Assembly (NCBI RefSeq): GCF_003264855.1
Contig: NZ_NFZS01000001.1
Location: 1,550,001 to 1,614,000 of the forward strand
DNA length: 64,000 nucleotides
Reading direction: 5' to 3'
Origin: Dyella jiangningensis
GTDB lineage: Bacteria > Pseudomonadota > Gammaproteobacteria > Xanthomonadales > Rhodanobacteraceae
Shown here: one piece after another, positions 44,054 to 53,301 of the stretch
Layout of the letters: each line of letters opens with the position of its first letter
Position numbering within the stretch: position 1 is the stretch's first letter
Program-made: the position numbers and the translations under genes
Notes under the pieces: model-generated
The model's database searches: none
Told to the model about the DNA's origin: nothing
What the model saw: the letters and a program-made list of their open reading frames with translations, nothing else

Positions 44054-45190
44054 GTGGCTCCGCTGCACGTCGCCCAGATCAACTTCATACCTCCGCCGGC
44101 CACCTGGGAACCGGACGAGGTGTTCCACCATTGGCCTTCGCTGCCGGATGTGGCCGAAGCGGTGCATGGCAGTGGCACGCGCGTTTCGGTGATTCAGCTG
44201 GCCTCGCGCGATGCGCGTGTCACGCGCCGTGGCGTCGACTACCGCTTCGCGAGCATCGCACAGGCGCATCGTCCTTCGGAGCGCGGCCGACTGGTGGCAC
44301 GGTGTCTCGAATCGCTCGATGTCGACGTCATCCACGTCAACGGGCTGGGTTTCGCCGATGAAACCTTCGCCATGGCTCGCCAGGTGGGCGACATCCCCGT
44401 CGTGCTGCAGGACCACGCGAATCGGCCGCCGCGCTGGTGGCGGCGAGGATCGTGGCGCCGCAGCCATCGCGTCGTGTCGGGCGTGGCGTTCACCGCCGCC
44501 GAGCAGGCGCGGCCGTTCTTCGATGCGGGCCTGTTCGACGCGTCGATCCCGCTGTTCGAGATTCCCGAATCCAGCAGTCGCTTCACGGTGGGGAGTCGCG
44601 CGCAGGCTCGCTCCGAAACGGGTCTCCACGGCGATCCCTGCGTGCTCTGGGTGGGACACCTGAATCGCAACAAGGATCCGTTGACCATGCTGGACGGCGT
44701 CGCCCAGGCCGTATCGCGCCTGCCGGGGCTGCAGCTGTGGTGCGTCTTCGGCAATGCGCCGTGGATGGATGAAGTGCGCCAGCGCATCGAGCACGACGAA
44801 CGCCTGGCCGGCCGCGTGCATCTCATGGGCAAGGTGGATCACGCGCACGTCGAGCGGCTCATGCGCGCCGCGGACGTCTATGTTTCGGCCAGTCACGTGG
44901 AAGGCAGCGGTTATGCGCTGCTCGAAGCAATGGCGTGCGGGGTGATGCCGGTGGTCACCGACATTCCATCGTTCCGCGCTTTTACGGCAGGCGGCACCGT
45001 AGGCCAGCTCTGGCCGCGGGGCGATGCCTCCGCACTCGCCGCATCGCTGGTGCATGCCGCGACGAACCGCGTGCCACGCGAGCACGTGCGCGCACACTTC
45101 GACGCCGCGCTTTCCTTCGACGTGGTGGGCCGGCTGTGGAGCCGCGCGTACGCACAGCTGGTGAAGCGGCACCTGCGGAGAGCCTCGTGA
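44054..45190 (+). CDS. Family 4-type glycosyltransferase
   Basis: A 378-residue GT-B fold protein. The C-terminal donor domain has the GT4 pattern: LWVGHLNRNKDPLTMLDGVAQA, RVHLMGKVDHAHVERLMRAADVYVSASHVEGSGYALLEAMACG with the Glu-x7-Glu pair. The N-terminal half (acceptor side) is more divergent. The start is a GTG four bases after the radical SAM stop. The stop overlaps the next glycosyltransferase gene in a GTGA, so these two enzymes are probably made in equal amounts and act in sequence. Confidence 0.85.
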   Translation: MAPLHVAQINFIPPPATWEPDEVFHHWPSLPDVAEAVHGSGTRVSVIQLASRDARVTRRGVDYRFASIAQAHRPSERGRLVARCLESLDVDVIHVNGLGFADETFAMARQVGDIPVVLQDHANRPPRWWRRGSWRRSHRVVSGVAFTAAEQARPFFDAGLFDASIPLFEIPESSSRFTVGSRAQARSETGLHGDPCVLWVGHLNRNKDPLTMLDGVAQAVSRLPGLQLWCVFGNAPWMDEVRQRIEHDERLAGRVHLMGKVDHAHVERLMRAADVYVSASHVEGSGYALLEAMACGVMPVVTDIPSFRAFTAGGTVGQLWPRGDASALAASLVHAATNRVPREHVRAHFDAALSFDVVGRLWSRAYAQLVKRHLRRAS

Positions 45191-46299
45191 AGCTGGCGCT
45201 GGTCGTGCCGGGCGGCGTGGATCGCACGGGCGAGTTCCGCGTCATTCCGGTGCTGCTGGCCTTGATCGAACGGCTGGCGCGCGTGCACGAGGTGCACGTG
45301 TTCGCGTTGCGCCAGGAACCGGCGCCGGACTGCTGGGGCCTGGCGGGTGCGACCGTCCACAACATTGGCGACGGCTGGTCGCGCGTCCGCGCCATCGCCG
45401 CCATCCGCACCGAGCACCGCCGCCAACCGTTCGACCTGGTGCACGCGATCTTCTCCGGCTCGTGCGGCCTGGTCGCGGTGGCGGCGGCGCGGCTACTGGG
45501 CCTGCCAAGCCTGGTGCACATCGCCGGCGGCGAACTCGTGGCCATGCACGACATCGACTATGGCGGCCGCCGCCGCTGGAAAGGCCGGTTGCGCGAGGCC
45601 GTGGTCTTGCGTGCCGCCGACATCGTGACCGGAGCCAGCGGGCCGATCGTCGATTCGCTGCGCGCGCTGGGTATCGCGGCGAGGCGCGTGCCGCTCGGCG
45701 TCGACCTACGTTCGTGGCCGCCGATCTGTCCCCGCGAACGCAGCCATGCCACCGCCAGGCTGATCCATGTCGCCAGCCTCAATCGCGTGAAGGACCAGCC
45801 GACCTTGCTGCGTGCGCTGGCGGTGCTGGCGCGGCAGGGCGTGGCATTCCACATGGATATCGTCGGCGTGGACACCCTGCAGGGCGAAGTGCATGACCTC
45901 GTGCGCCAGCTCGACCTGGAGCGGCATGTGCGTCTGCTCGGTTTCAAGACGCAGCGGGAACTTCGCCCCCTGATGGAAGCGGCGGACCTGCTGGTGATGT
46001 CGTCGTGCCATGAAGCCGGCCCCCTGGTGCTGCTGGAAGCCGCCGCCGTCGGCGTGCCCACGGTGGGCACCGCGGTGGGGCACATTGCCGAATGGTCGCC
46101 CTCAGCCGCTGTGGCCGTACCGGTGGGCGATTGGCGCGCGCTGGCCGGCGCCATTGCGCAGGTGCTGTCCGACGAGCCGCGGCGATTGCGCATGGCCCTG
46201 GCGGCGCAGCGCAAATCCATGCTGGAAGATGCCGACTACACGGCCAAGTCGTTCGAGGCGTTGTACCTGCAGGTGCTTACCGACGGTCTCGACGACTGA
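45187..46299 (+). CDS. Family 4 glycosyltransferase
   Basis: A 370-residue GT4 enzyme. N-terminal GGVDRTGEFRVIPVLLALIERLA, a middle HIAGGELVA segment, then the donor domain: IHVASLNRVKDQPTLLRALAVL, VRLLGFKTQRELRPLMEAADLLVMSSCHEAGPLVLLEAAAVGVPTVGT, with the conserved Glu residues. The GTG start overlaps the upstream GT4 stop. It is the last gene of the locus on this strand and ends nine bases before the convergent nucleotidyltransferase gene. Confidence 0.87.
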   Translation: MKLALVVPGGVDRTGEFRVIPVLLALIERLARVHEVHVFALRQEPAPDCWGLAGATVHNIGDGWSRVRAIAAIRTEHRRQPFDLVHAIFSGSCGLVAVAAARLLGLPSLVHIAGGELVAMHDIDYGGRRRWKGRLREAVVLRAADIVTGASGPIVDSLRALGIAARRVPLGVDLRSWPPICPRERSHATARLIHVASLNRVKDQPTLLRALAVLARQGVAFHMDIVGVDTLQGEVHDLVRQLDLERHVRLLGFKTQRELRPLMEAADLLVMSSCHEAGPLVLLEAAAVGVPTVGTAVGHIAEWSPSAAVAVPVGDWRALAGAIAQVLSDEPRRLRMALAAQRKSMLEDADYTAKSFEALYLQVLTDGLDD

Positions 46300-46308
46300 C
46301 GCGCCCGG

Positions 46309-47520
46309 CTAGGTCGCCGGCGATTCCAACCCGACGCGCACCGCAAACATCGTATCCATGCGCGGCACGGGTTGGGTCAGCCAGGTGAGCACACGTCGCT
46401 TCTGCGGTGCCGTGACCCAGCGCTGGTCACGCAACCACAGCTGTGTGCGGACCATGTCCTTGCGCTGCTGGATCGCTTCCTGCGGTGGCCGTATGCGGTG
46501 CTTCACGTATTGCACGGCATCGCCGAGCGAGCGTGACCATTCGATGCCGGGAAACGCGTGCAGCCACAGGTCGGAGCAGGAGACCTGGGTCAGGGTCTGG
46601 TGGCGGGAGATGGACCGCAGGATCGTCGGGCACGCGGCATGCAGTCGATTCAGTACCGCCTCGGGAACGGTAACCGGGTAGTAACGCGCCGCCATCGCCA
46701 GCGGCGGAAACGCCCACCATGCCGGCGCTGCGGCGCGTTCATCGAGGCAGCGATCCCAATCGTCCGGCGACATGCGTGCCGACAGCTGGGCAATGTCGTG
46801 CACATGCAGCAGGCGCAGGCTGCGGTTGCAGATATTGCCGGCCGCGTGCAGCAGCAGGTGACGCATCAATGCGCCCGTCGACGGATAGCCATTCAGTCCG
46901 GCGCGGGGCTGCGAGGGATGAATCTGTTCGGAGATGTCCGCGACGGAAACGGGCAGGCGCTCCCGGATGTGGGCATGCAGTTCGATATTGATCGGCGTGT
47001 CGCGATGTTCACCCAGCACGGCAGGTGGTTCGGCCGCGCGTGGCTTGAACACGCGGTGCTTCCATTGCTCGAACGACGTCACGTAGCCGAGCTGCAGCAG
47101 CAGTCGCGAAGTGCGCTCGACGTCCGCTTCGCGCACGAGCAGGTCGATGTCCGCCATGGGGCGTTCGCCGGGCACGTAGAGGCCCATCGCATGCAGTGCG
47201 CAACCTTTCAGTGGCACCAGGGCCACGCCGGCGGAACGTGCGGCCTGGTCGATCCGCTCCAGCAGGGCCACGATCCGCTGGTGGCGCAATGCGACATGCT
47301 CGCGCTGCGCGGAGAGGAAGTGCCGCCACTCGGGCACGTCCCACGTGCAGCCCCGGCCGAGCAGGGGCGACACGCCGTGCACCGCGGACGATACCGCGGC
47401 CAGTCGCCATTCCAGCTCGCTCCAGTCGGGTGTTGCGCTTCCCGGCTGCGCCAGTTCCGCCGCCAGCGCCTCGGTGGTGCGGTGCAGGCCTTCCTTGATG
47501 ATCTTCAGTGGGGGCAGCAT
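46309..47520 (-). CDS. PF14907-type nucleotidyltransferase family protein
   Basis: A 403-residue protein of the uncharacterised nucleotidyltransferase family (PF14907). The catalytic site is MADIDLLV near residues 123-130, with an earlier LVPLKGCALHAMGLYVPGERP that matches the family's Lys-Gly core. The rest is helical. Members sit in lasso-peptide, exosortase and EPS loci together with HPr-kinase-like proteins and may adenylylate or otherwise tag a peptide or protein. Here it follows a radical SAM gene by 10 bases on the same strand. The start has no clear ribosome site, so translation may depend on the upstream gene. Confidence 0.78.
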   Translation of the reverse strand: MLPPLKIIKEGLHRTTEALAAELAQPGSATPDWSELEWRLAAVSSAVHGVSPLLGRGCTWDVPEWRHFLSAQREHVALRHQRIVALLERIDQAARSAGVALVPLKGCALHAMGLYVPGERPMADIDLLVREADVERTSRLLLQLGYVTSFEQWKHRVFKPRAAEPPAVLGEHRDTPINIELHAHIRERLPVSVADISEQIHPSQPRAGLNGYPSTGALMRHLLLHAAGNICNRSLRLLHVHDIAQLSARMSPDDWDRCLDERAAAPAWWAFPPLAMAARYYPVTVPEAVLNRLHAACPTILRSISRHQTLTQVSCSDLWLHAFPGIEWSRSLGDAVQYVKHRIRPPQEAIQQRKDMVRTQLWLRDQRWVTAPQKRRVLTWLTQPVPRMDTMFAVRVGLESPAT

Positions 47521-47530
47521 GCGTTGGTGC

Positions 47531-49015
47531 TCAGAGTGATGCCTGGGCCTTGCACGGCGAGGCGACGATCGGCTGTGGCGGCGCGCCTTCGGTGCGGTGT
47601 TCGGTCTCGCTGGCAATCAATGCCTCCCAGCGTGCATCGAGCGCAGCCCACGCGCCTTCGTCCTGTTGCCGGGAGGCCGCGGCCTGTTGCAGCGTGACCT
47701 GCTCGTGCAGCAGATCGCGGAAGCTGCGATAGAACCCGGAGTCGTAGGCGCCGCGGAACATCATCGCCAGGTCGTTGCTCTCGCGCCAATGCGTCTTTTC
47801 GCCGAGCTGCGCCTTCACCTGCTCGTAGAACTTCGTGCCGGGCAGCGGATAGGACACGCTCACGCCGATGTCGTCCGGCGCGGCCCGTTCGACCAGCTCG
47901 CGCGTGGCCAGCAGATCGGGCAGCTGTTCGCCCAGATAACCGAGCTGGATGAAGAAGCCCACGCGAATGCCCGCGGCGCCGAAGCGTTCGCGCGCGGCGA
48001 TGAGGTCGGCGACGTGGGTTCCCTTGTTCATGCGGTCCAGCACGCGCTGGCTGCCGCTTTCGGCGCCCAGCCAGGCTTCGGCGCAGCCCGCGCGCTTCAG
48101 TGCGGCGGCCATGCGCTCGCTGATCAGGTCGGCGCGCGTCTGGATGGTGAAGGGGACGGAGCCGTCGGCGGCTTCGAGGTGTTCCGCGAATTCCTCCACC
48201 CAGTTCACGTGGAAGCCGAAAATGTCATCGGCCATCCAGACATGGTCGGGATGGAAACTCGCCTTCAGGTGGCTCATCTCCTCGGCCACGTCCTGCGCGG
48301 TCCGGCGGTTGTAATGGTTGCCCCAGATCGGTTTGGCGCACCAGTTGCAGCGGAACGGGCAGCCGCGCGACGCGGCCATGTTCAGGCTGAAATAGCCGTG
48401 CCGCTCCTGCCACATCGCGCGGTAGCGATCGACGTCGACCAGATCCCACGCGGGATGGCCGACGATGCGCGGATCGGGCGGCAGCACGCCCACGCGCGTC
48501 AGTCGTGTTTCTCCGCTGTCCAGCGAAGCCACGCCGGCGATGCCTGATACCCAGGCATGCATGTCGATATCCGGCGCGCGTTCGAGCCGGCTTATCAGCT
48601 CGATCAGCGGTGCGACGCCTTCGCCGATCAGCACGGCATGCGCGCCCGCCGCGAGAAAGGCCTCGGGCTGGTCCGAGGCGTCCGATCCGGCCACGATCAC
48701 CCGGGCGCCGGTGGCACGCGCGTCGCCGATCATCTGGCAGGCCGCTTCGCGCATGCGCGCCAGGCACATCTTGGTGAGGTAGTTGAAGTTGTCCTCGTAG
48801 AGCACGACCACGTCGGGACGGCGTGCACGCACCTCCTCGCCGAAGGCTTGCTCGTCGTCCGCCAGCATCGCGTCGAACAGGGCGACGTCGTGTCCCATGC
48901 GTCGCAGCAAGGCAGCGACCTGGATGGTGGCCAGCGGGGGATAGGGTTTGCCACGCTCCCACTGTTTCCGGTCGAACCTCAGGTAATAGGAGTGGCCGAC
49001 CTGGATCGTTAGCAT
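47531..49015 (-). CDS. B12-binding-type radical SAM protein
   Basis: A 494-residue enzyme. The N-terminal part is a B12-binding-like Rossmann fold (HSYYLRFDRKQW, IQVAALLRRMGHDVALFDAM, VVVLYEDNFNYLTKMCL). The radical SAM cluster motif is GCPFRCNWC at about 217-226; later come DDIFGFHVNWVEEFAEHL, LGAESGSQRVLDRMNKGT and a tail rich in Gln/Glu. It differs from the other radical SAM protein at 42544 and shares only the domain plan. It is divergent from the HPr-kinase-like gene. The start at 49015 is chosen because family members begin with MLTIQVG-like strands; the frame stays open to 49093. Confidence 0.84.
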   Translation of the reverse strand: MLTIQVGHSYYLRFDRKQWERGKPYPPLATIQVAALLRRMGHDVALFDAMLADDEQAFGEEVRARRPDVVVLYEDNFNYLTKMCLARMREAACQMIGDARATGARVIVAGSDASDQPEAFLAAGAHAVLIGEGVAPLIELISRLERAPDIDMHAWVSGIAGVASLDSGETRLTRVGVLPPDPRIVGHPAWDLVDVDRYRAMWQERHGYFSLNMAASRGCPFRCNWCAKPIWGNHYNRRTAQDVAEEMSHLKASFHPDHVWMADDIFGFHVNWVEEFAEHLEAADGSVPFTIQTRADLISERMAAALKRAGCAEAWLGAESGSQRVLDRMNKGTHVADLIAARERFGAAGIRVGFFIQLGYLGEQLPDLLATRELVERAAPDDIGVSVSYPLPGTKFYEQVKAQLGEKTHWRESNDLAMMFRGAYDSGFYRSFRDLLHEQVTLQQAAASRQQDEGAWAALDARWEALIASETEHRTEGAPPQPIVASPCKAQASL

Positions 49016-49214
49016 TGCCGGGAAGCCTCTATCGGGACGCGCCACAGCGGCGCGCGGGCGCCGGATCCGGCCGTTTTCGCCGTCCAGGCACATCGCTCAG
49101 TTGGACGTGAGTGCCCGATGGCGGTGCGTGGGTTGCCTGCGCGGCGAAAAATATTTGGATGTCCGTTCGCCTGGCGATGTGCTATCACATGAATGGCCTT
49201 CCATTCCTGCATCC

Positions 49215-50237
49215 ATGGCGACGTTTTCCTTTTCCGATACCGGCGAATCGAGCCTCGATCCGTTTCTTGAGAGGACCGGACGGCGCGACGTCGTGCACGC
49301 CAGCGCGCTGGGCGGCGACTTCCGCTTCGAAAGCGACAGCCCCGAACTGTTGCAGCTGGCGCGGCTCGCCTACGAGGGCTTGCCCGCGCATCGGCTGTCG
49401 GTGTCGCCACCGGCATTCCATGTCGAGCTTCGCCTGCTCGAACGCCGCGTGGATGCGCCAGCGGACGAGCCGCCTCCGGTACGCGCGCAATCGGGCGCAG
49501 GCCTGCTTTGCGGCGTGATGGACGAATGCAACTACGTCGTGATGTCGCCGCAGGAGGGCAGGGCGTTGGTGGTGGCCTCGCGCGACATGCTGGCCAGGCC
49601 TTATCACCTGCGCTACGAGCTCATCGAGTTCGCGGTGTTTACCATGGCGACGCGCCGGCTTGGCCTGGTGCCCTTGCATGGCGCGTGCGTGGGACGACAT
49701 GGGCGCGGCCTGCTGCTGCTCGGCGCCAGCGGCGCCGGCAAGTCCACGCTGGCCTTGCACAGCTTGCTGGGCGGCCTGGACTTTCTCGCGGAAGACGCCG
49801 TTTTCGTCGAGCCCACGAGCCTGCTCGCCACGGGCGTCGCCAACTTCCTGCATGTGAAGGCCGACGCGCTTGGCTTCATCGGCGACGAGGCCGTGCGCTC
49901 GTGGATTCGCGAAGCACCGGTGATCCGCCGCCGCAGCGGCGTGGAGAAACACGAGGCGGATTTGCGCCACGCGCCCGTGCCATCCAGCGGTGGCCCGCTG
50001 GAGCTGGTCGGTGCCGTGTTCGTGTCGGGCCAGCGGGCGGCGGATGCCGATCCGCTGCTGCGCCGCATGCCAACCGACGCCACCGCCTCGCGCCTGGTGG
50101 CCGACCAGCCTTACGCCTCGGGTCAGCCCGGCTGGGCACCGTTCCAGCAGCGCATGGTCGAGCGCGGCGTCTATGAGCTGCGTCGCGGATCGCATCCCAA
50201 GGCGTCGGTCGACGCCTTGCTGGGCTTGCTCGCCTGA
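49215..50237 (+). CDS. HPr-kinase/phosphorylase-like protein
   Basis: A 340-residue protein whose C-terminal half resembles the HprK kinase domain: Walker A GASGAGKSTLAL at about 170-181, then LGGLDFLAEDAVFV (capturing Asp of Walker B-like site). The N-terminal 150 residues are not the DRTGG domain of true HprK. This is the pattern of HprK-related kinases found in EPS/exosortase and lasso-peptide loci, some of which phosphorylate a peptide's C-terminal Ser. No PTS HPr gene is nearby. The frame is open from a TTG at 49101, so the exact start is uncertain; the ATG at 49215 is my choice. Confidence 0.76.
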   Translation: MATFSFSDTGESSLDPFLERTGRRDVVHASALGGDFRFESDSPELLQLARLAYEGLPAHRLSVSPPAFHVELRLLERRVDAPADEPPPVRAQSGAGLLCGVMDECNYVVMSPQEGRALVVASRDMLARPYHLRYELIEFAVFTMATRRLGLVPLHGACVGRHGRGLLLLGASGAGKSTLALHSLLGGLDFLAEDAVFVEPTSLLATGVANFLHVKADALGFIGDEAVRSWIREAPVIRRRSGVEKHEADLRHAPVPSSGGPLELVGAVFVSGQRAADADPLLRRMPTDATASRLVADQPYASGQPGWAPFQQRMVERGVYELRRGSHPKASVDALLGLLA

Positions 50238-50350
50238 CGACACAGGCAACCCTTTGCCGCCGGGCGGGCACTCACCGCCATGGTCATTCGGTGCGTGGCA
50301 AGAAGCCTCGCATCGATCCGGTCATCGTCCGTCAACGTGAGTGAGCGAGC

Positions 50351-52096
50351 ATGGCAGTCCATCCAGCACGGGCGAATGACCGGGCTCACGACACCTGGCA
50401 CCTCGTATGGGCATCGCTGACGCGTGCAGACGTCACGGGGCTGGTCGTTTACGTCGTGCTTTCGCTCGCAGCGGCCCTGGCTGGCGGCATCGCCGCTGTC
50501 GCGCTCGTGCCCCTGATCCAGCCAGATCACGTATGGCCGATCGCTGCGCGCATTTCCGGCATGGAGGGCGGCATGGCGATGCGCGTCGCCGTCTTCGCCG
50601 TCGCCATGGGCAGCTTCGCGTGGTTGCGATGGCAGGCCGCGCGATGCGGCGCGCGCCAGATCAGCGCCTACGGGATGCGCCTGCGACGACAGGTGCACGC
50701 GCGTCTCATCGACGCCTCGCTGGGTTCGCTGGCCGACGCCACCTCGGCCGAGATCGCCCACGTCCTCACGCACAATGTCGAAGTCATCGTGCAGGGCTTG
50801 AGCGCGCTGCAGCAGTTGCTGCTGGCCGGCCTCACATGCGCGGTGAGCCTGGGCCTCGCGCTATGGGTGTCGCCGCCGCTGGCGTTCGCGGCGCCGTTGC
50901 TGGCCGGCGTAGGCTTGCTGGCATCGCGTCTGTTCGGACGCGAGCAATCGGAAGTCGCGCGCCAGTACGTCGCGGACATGACGCGCCTTTTCTGGCACAG
51001 CGAAGATTTTCCGCGGCGCCTTCGCCACGTGCGTTCCTTCGGCCGCGAGGATGCCGAGAAGGCGGGCTATGCGGATGTCTCCGCGCGGCTCGGGCACGGC
51101 TATCGGCGGCAGCTCGAACTGGTGGCCAGCGGGCGGCTGGTGCTCGAATTGCTGGCCGCACTGGGCATTTCAGGCATCTTCCTGTTCGCGCAGCGTTGGC
51201 GGGGCGTGGACCAGGCGTCGGTCATCGCGGTGTGCCTGCTGCTCGGCCGCCTGTTGCCCTATCTCGTGTCTACCCGACAGAGCTTCCAGCAGCTGCGCTC
51301 GGCCGGACCCGCGCTCGAACTGCGGGAACGCTACATGCGCATGCCGCCGGCGCTCGCATCCACGTCCGCGACTCCGACAGGCGAGCGTCGCGATGCGTTG
51401 CATGTCGAACGCATGAACGTGGTACCACCCATGCCCGGCATCCTGGTCGAGCACCTGCCGTTGATTCCCGGCGAGATGACGCTGATTTCCGGCGATTCGG
51501 GCATCGGCAAGAGCAGCCTGGTGGATGCGCTGGCCGGGATGGCGGCGCCACAGGGTTTCAAGGCGCGCGCAGGCGGCCACGACATCGACTTCGACGACTA
51601 TCGCCAACGCGTGCGCAACAGCGCCTACGTGAGCCAGAGCGTGCGGCCATGGCAACGCACGGTACGCGAATGCCTGCATTGGGCCGATCCGCACGCCAGC
51701 GACGAGGTGTTGCATGGCGTGCTGAAGGACGTCGGCCTGGACCTGAGGCTCTCCACCTCGCGGCAGGGTCTCGACACCGATCTGCACAGTTCGTCCAGCC
51801 GTCTTTCCGGCGGCGAACTGCAGCGCCTGCTGCTCGCACAGGTGATCCTGCGGCAGCCTTACATCGCCTTGCTGGATGAGGCGACCAGTGCGCTGGATAC
51901 CGCGTCGGAGCTGCGCGTGCTGGCGGCGTTGAAGGCGCGGCTTCCGCACACCGTGCTCATCGTGGTATCGCACCGGCTGGGTGTCGCCGCGTTGGCCGAG
52001 CAGCAACTCGATATCGGTGGCGGCCAGTCCGCTGCGTTGACGCGACGGACCTCGCGCGAGCAGGAGCCCTCGGGCCGGCGAACGATGCATTCCTGA
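50351..52096 (+). CDS. ABC transporter, fused permease and ATPase
   Basis: A 581-residue half-transporter. Six hydrophobic helices cover about residues 25-300. The ATPase domain has Walker A GDSGIGKSSL (381-390), Q-loop in SAYVSQSVRPW, signature SGGELQRLLLAQ (about 487), Walker B IALLDEATSALD (505-516) and the H-loop VSHR. There is no N-terminal peptidase domain, so it would not process a leader. Size and fold are like McjD/PadeD-type peptide exporters and MsbA-like lipid transporters. It follows the kinase-like gene by 113 bases on the same strand. Confidence 0.86.
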   Translation: MAVHPARANDRAHDTWHLVWASLTRADVTGLVVYVVLSLAAALAGGIAAVALVPLIQPDHVWPIAARISGMEGGMAMRVAVFAVAMGSFAWLRWQAARCGARQISAYGMRLRRQVHARLIDASLGSLADATSAEIAHVLTHNVEVIVQGLSALQQLLLAGLTCAVSLGLALWVSPPLAFAAPLLAGVGLLASRLFGREQSEVARQYVADMTRLFWHSEDFPRRLRHVRSFGREDAEKAGYADVSARLGHGYRRQLELVASGRLVLELLAALGISGIFLFAQRWRGVDQASVIAVCLLLGRLLPYLVSTRQSFQQLRSAGPALELRERYMRMPPALASTSATPTGERRDALHVERMNVVPPMPGILVEHLPLIPGEMTLISGDSGIGKSSLVDALAGMAAPQGFKARAGGHDIDFDDYRQRVRNSAYVSQSVRPWQRTVRECLHWADPHASDEVLHGVLKDVGLDLRLSTSRQGLDTDLHSSSSRLSGGELQRLLLAQVILRQPYIALLDEATSALDTASELRVLAALKARLPHTVLIVVSHRLGVAALAEQQLDIGGGQSAALTRRTSREQEPSGRRTMHS

Positions 52097-52224
52097 GCGG
52101 TCGTGCCGAATGCGTAGGTGCGCATGATGGATGCGCATGCTCGACGTGTCGGCCCCGGAGTGGTGAAATCGCGCCGTGCCGCGCGGCTTGCGCGGATCGC
52201 ATCCTCGCCACGTGAGCCAGGCCT

Positions 52225-53196
52225 ATGGATCGTCTCGACGCCATGAAAGTCTTCGTCGCCGCGCTCGACGAGGGCAGCCTCGCCGGGGCGAGCCGCAAGA
52301 CAGGACGCTCGGCCGCAGCGGTGAGTCGCGCCATCGCCTTTCTCGAGGAGCACGTGGGCGTGCCCTTGCTGCACCGGACCACGCGTTCGCTCAAGCTGAG
52401 CGAGGCGGGCGAGCGGTATGCGGCGGCTTGCCGAAAGGTACTGGCCGATCTCGAAGAGGCGGATCGCAACGCCGCCGGCGAGCGCTCGGTGCCGCGCGGC
52501 ACGCTGACCATCACTTCGACCGTGTTTGCCGGCGTGGAGATCCTGCGTTCCATCGTCGATGCCTTCATGGACGAGTACCCGACCGTCAGCGTGCGCATGC
52601 ACATGCTGGAGCGGCCGGTGAACCTGATCGACGAGGGCATGGACCTCGCGCTGCGCATCACGCATCTGGCCGATTCGTCGCTGGTGGCGCAGCGCGTCGG
52701 CGAGGTGCGTCGCGTGGTCGTGGCGTCGCCGCGCTACCTGGCGACGCATCCACGCATCAAGGAGCCCGCCGATCTCGCCAAGCATGCCATCGTGACCATG
52801 GCGCACATGGGCCAGGATTCGTGGAGCTTTCCTCCGCAGGAAGGTTCTTCGGTGCCGCGCGCGGTGTCGTTCACGCCGCGGCTGGTGATCAACAACGTGC
52901 GTGGCGCGATTTCCTCGGTGGTGGATGGCCATGGTGTGTCGCGACTGTTGTCCTATCACGTGGCGCCGGAGATAAACCGCGGCGAGCTGCGCATCGTGCT
53001 GGCCGACGCCGAGCCCGCGGCCATACCGGTGAATCTCGTATCGCCCTTCGGTCGCCTGGCGGTGCCCAAGGTGCGTGCCTTCGCGGATTTCGCCCTGCCG
53101 CGTCTTCGTGCCCAGTTCGCGGCGCTCATGCCTGCGCCGGAAACATCGCCATCGACGCCGATTCGTACGCGGCGCGGAAGAATGTCTGCCGGATAG
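52225..53196 (+). CDS. LysR family transcriptional regulator
   Basis: A 323-residue LysR regulator. HTH at residues 1-60 (MKVFVAALDEGSLAGASRKTGRSAAAVSRAIAFLEEHV split across helices) and effector domain from about 92 (GTLTITSTVFAGVEILR). It has the DsdC/PecT-like subgroup feature of an extended C-terminus of about 25 residues, Arg/Pro/Ser-rich. It may control the SDR, tautomerase and MFS genes that follow on the same strand. Effector unknown. Confidence 0.9.
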   Translation: MDRLDAMKVFVAALDEGSLAGASRKTGRSAAAVSRAIAFLEEHVGVPLLHRTTRSLKLSEAGERYAAACRKVLADLEEADRNAAGERSVPRGTLTITSTVFAGVEILRSIVDAFMDEYPTVSVRMHMLERPVNLIDEGMDLALRITHLADSSLVAQRVGEVRRVVVASPRYLATHPRIKEPADLAKHAIVTMAHMGQDSWSFPPQEGSSVPRAVSFTPRLVINNVRGAISSVVDGHGVSRLLSYHVAPEINRGELRIVLADAEPAAIPVNLVSPFGRLAVPKVRAFADFALPRLRAQFAALMPAPETSPSTPIRTRRGRMSAG

Positions 53197-53301
53197 CAGG
53201 GATTCGCTAATCGCTGTTGCACGCCTAGATTCGTGGCCGTCGGACCTGTCGGCCCGATCGGCATCACGCCGACATCCATGAATCTTCGGAGTCAACACAT
53301 C

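Noticed and set aside
49101-49214. N-terminal extension of the HPr-kinase-like gene from a TTG or GTG
   Set aside because: The frame is open, but the sequence has no family likeness and no ribosome site; the ATG at 49215 is preferred, though not proved.
50280-50422. A small ORF between the kinase-like and ABC genes that might be a RiPP precursor
   Set aside because: The frame does not end but runs on as the +2 shadow of the ABC gene; no leader/core pattern is visible.
46309-52096. A complete lasso-peptide cluster
   Set aside because: Kinase-like, nucleotidyltransferase and ABC genes fit, but there is no asparagine-synthetase-like cyclase, transglutaminase-like protease, PqqD-like domain or precursor ORF.
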